From Deltaproteobacteria bacterium RBG_16_54_18 (lineage in GTDB: Bacteria > Desulfobacterota > B13-G15 > RBG-16-54-18), in assembly GCA_001797935.1 (NCBI GenBank), contig MGQT01000043.1, positions 1 to 5,634 of the forward strand: DNA of 5,634 bases, read 5' to 3'. The notes beneath the pieces are model-generated. The model searched no databases, was not told the origin of the DNA, and was given only the letters and a program-made list of their open reading frames with translations. Shown piece after piece: positions 5,380 through 5,634 of the stretch. The position numbers and the translations under genes were made by a program. Every line of letters starts with the position of its first letter. Within the stretch, counting starts at the first letter, position 1.

Positions 5380-5634
5380 AGCAAGCTCCTTCAGTTGCTG
5401 CGCGTCGACCGGCGCAGGCGAGCCGGTAAGCAGGCACGAGGCCTTCTGCGTCTTGGGAAAGGGGATTACCTCCCTGATGGAGTCTGCCCCGCAGAGCAAC
5501 ATCACCAGGCGATCAAAACCAAAGGCGATACCCCCATGCGGCGGGGCGCCGTAATCGAGGGCCTCTAAAAGAAACCCGAACTTGGCTTGGGCCTCATCGG
5601 CGCCGATGCCCAAGAGATCAAAGAGCCGCCGCTG
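5362..5634 (-). CDS. aspS: Aspartyl-tRNA synthetase, C-terminal part (5' end outside the window)
   Basis: The last 90 residues of a class II aminoacyl-tRNA synthetase that charges tRNA-Asp with aspartate using ATP in the cytoplasm. The frame stays open to the window edge, so the gene is cut by the window rather than truncated. The visible part begins QRRLFDLLGI and contains KFGFLLEAL, then YGAPPHGG, then GIAFGFDRLVMLL. The last of these is class II motif 3, with its conserved Arg that binds ATP. SIREVIPFPKTQKASC follows, and a VDAQQLKEL helix closes the protein, as in bacterial AspRS. A full-length bacterial enzyme is near 590 residues, so about 500 lie beyond the window. The TGA stop (5362-5364) lies inside the 3' end of mltD on the other strand. 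Whether the enzyme is discriminating or also charges tRNA-Asn cannot be judged from this fragment. Confidence 0.96.
   Translation of the reverse strand, partial: QRRLFDLLGIGADEAQAKFGFLLEALDYGAPPHGGIAFGFDRLVMLLCGADSIREVIPFPKTQKASCLLTGSPAPVDAQQLKELALKLTI

Noticed and set aside
5372..5387. AGCTT/AAGCT inverted repeat at the mltD-aspS junction
   Set aside because: The stem is only 5 bp and no T-run follows on either strand, so it cannot be called a terminator.

Overview
This window reads as bacterial chromosome from a Gram-negative organism. The murein transglycosylase carries a lipoprotein signal and resembles MltD, which points to an outer membrane. The partial aspartyl-tRNA synthetase is of bacterial type. 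The MltD homologue has a lipobox, an SLT domain, a divergent LysM-like segment and two LysM domains. To me it recalls deltaproteobacterial (Desulfobacterota) versions, but that placement is an impression from memory and not a search result.

Left part (about 1-2622, all on +): an AT-rich leader with a hairpin and T-run at 86-124 is followed by three tightly packed genes. These are a left-handed beta-helix acyltransferase (163-651), a DUF849/BKACE beta-keto acid cleavage enzyme (648-1487) and a GT4-like glycosyltransferase (1516-2622). The first two overlap by ATGA. The third starts 28 nt after the second stops, probably at a TTG codon. This looks like the end of a surface-polysaccharide or glycan-modification cluster. 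BKACE enzymes release an acyl-CoA and acyltransferases consume one. The pair could therefore make and transfer an unusual acyl group onto a sugar, with the glycosyltransferase handling the same glycan. This is the most interesting idea in the window, and it is inference.

Middle part: an alpha/beta serine hydrolase (2678-3457, minus strand) converges on the glycosyltransferase across a 55-bp gap that holds a short hairpin. It diverges from mltD across a 425-bp intergenic stretch that holds a good sigma70-like promoter for mltD (TTGACA at 3815) and a weaker candidate for the hydrolase.

Right part: mltD (3883-5379, +) and the 3' end of aspS (5362-5634, minus, running off the window) converge and overlap by 18 bp. 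These two are cell-wall and translation housekeeping genes with no evident link to the glycan module.

No rRNA, tRNA, CRISPR array, insertion sequence or phage gene was recognised.
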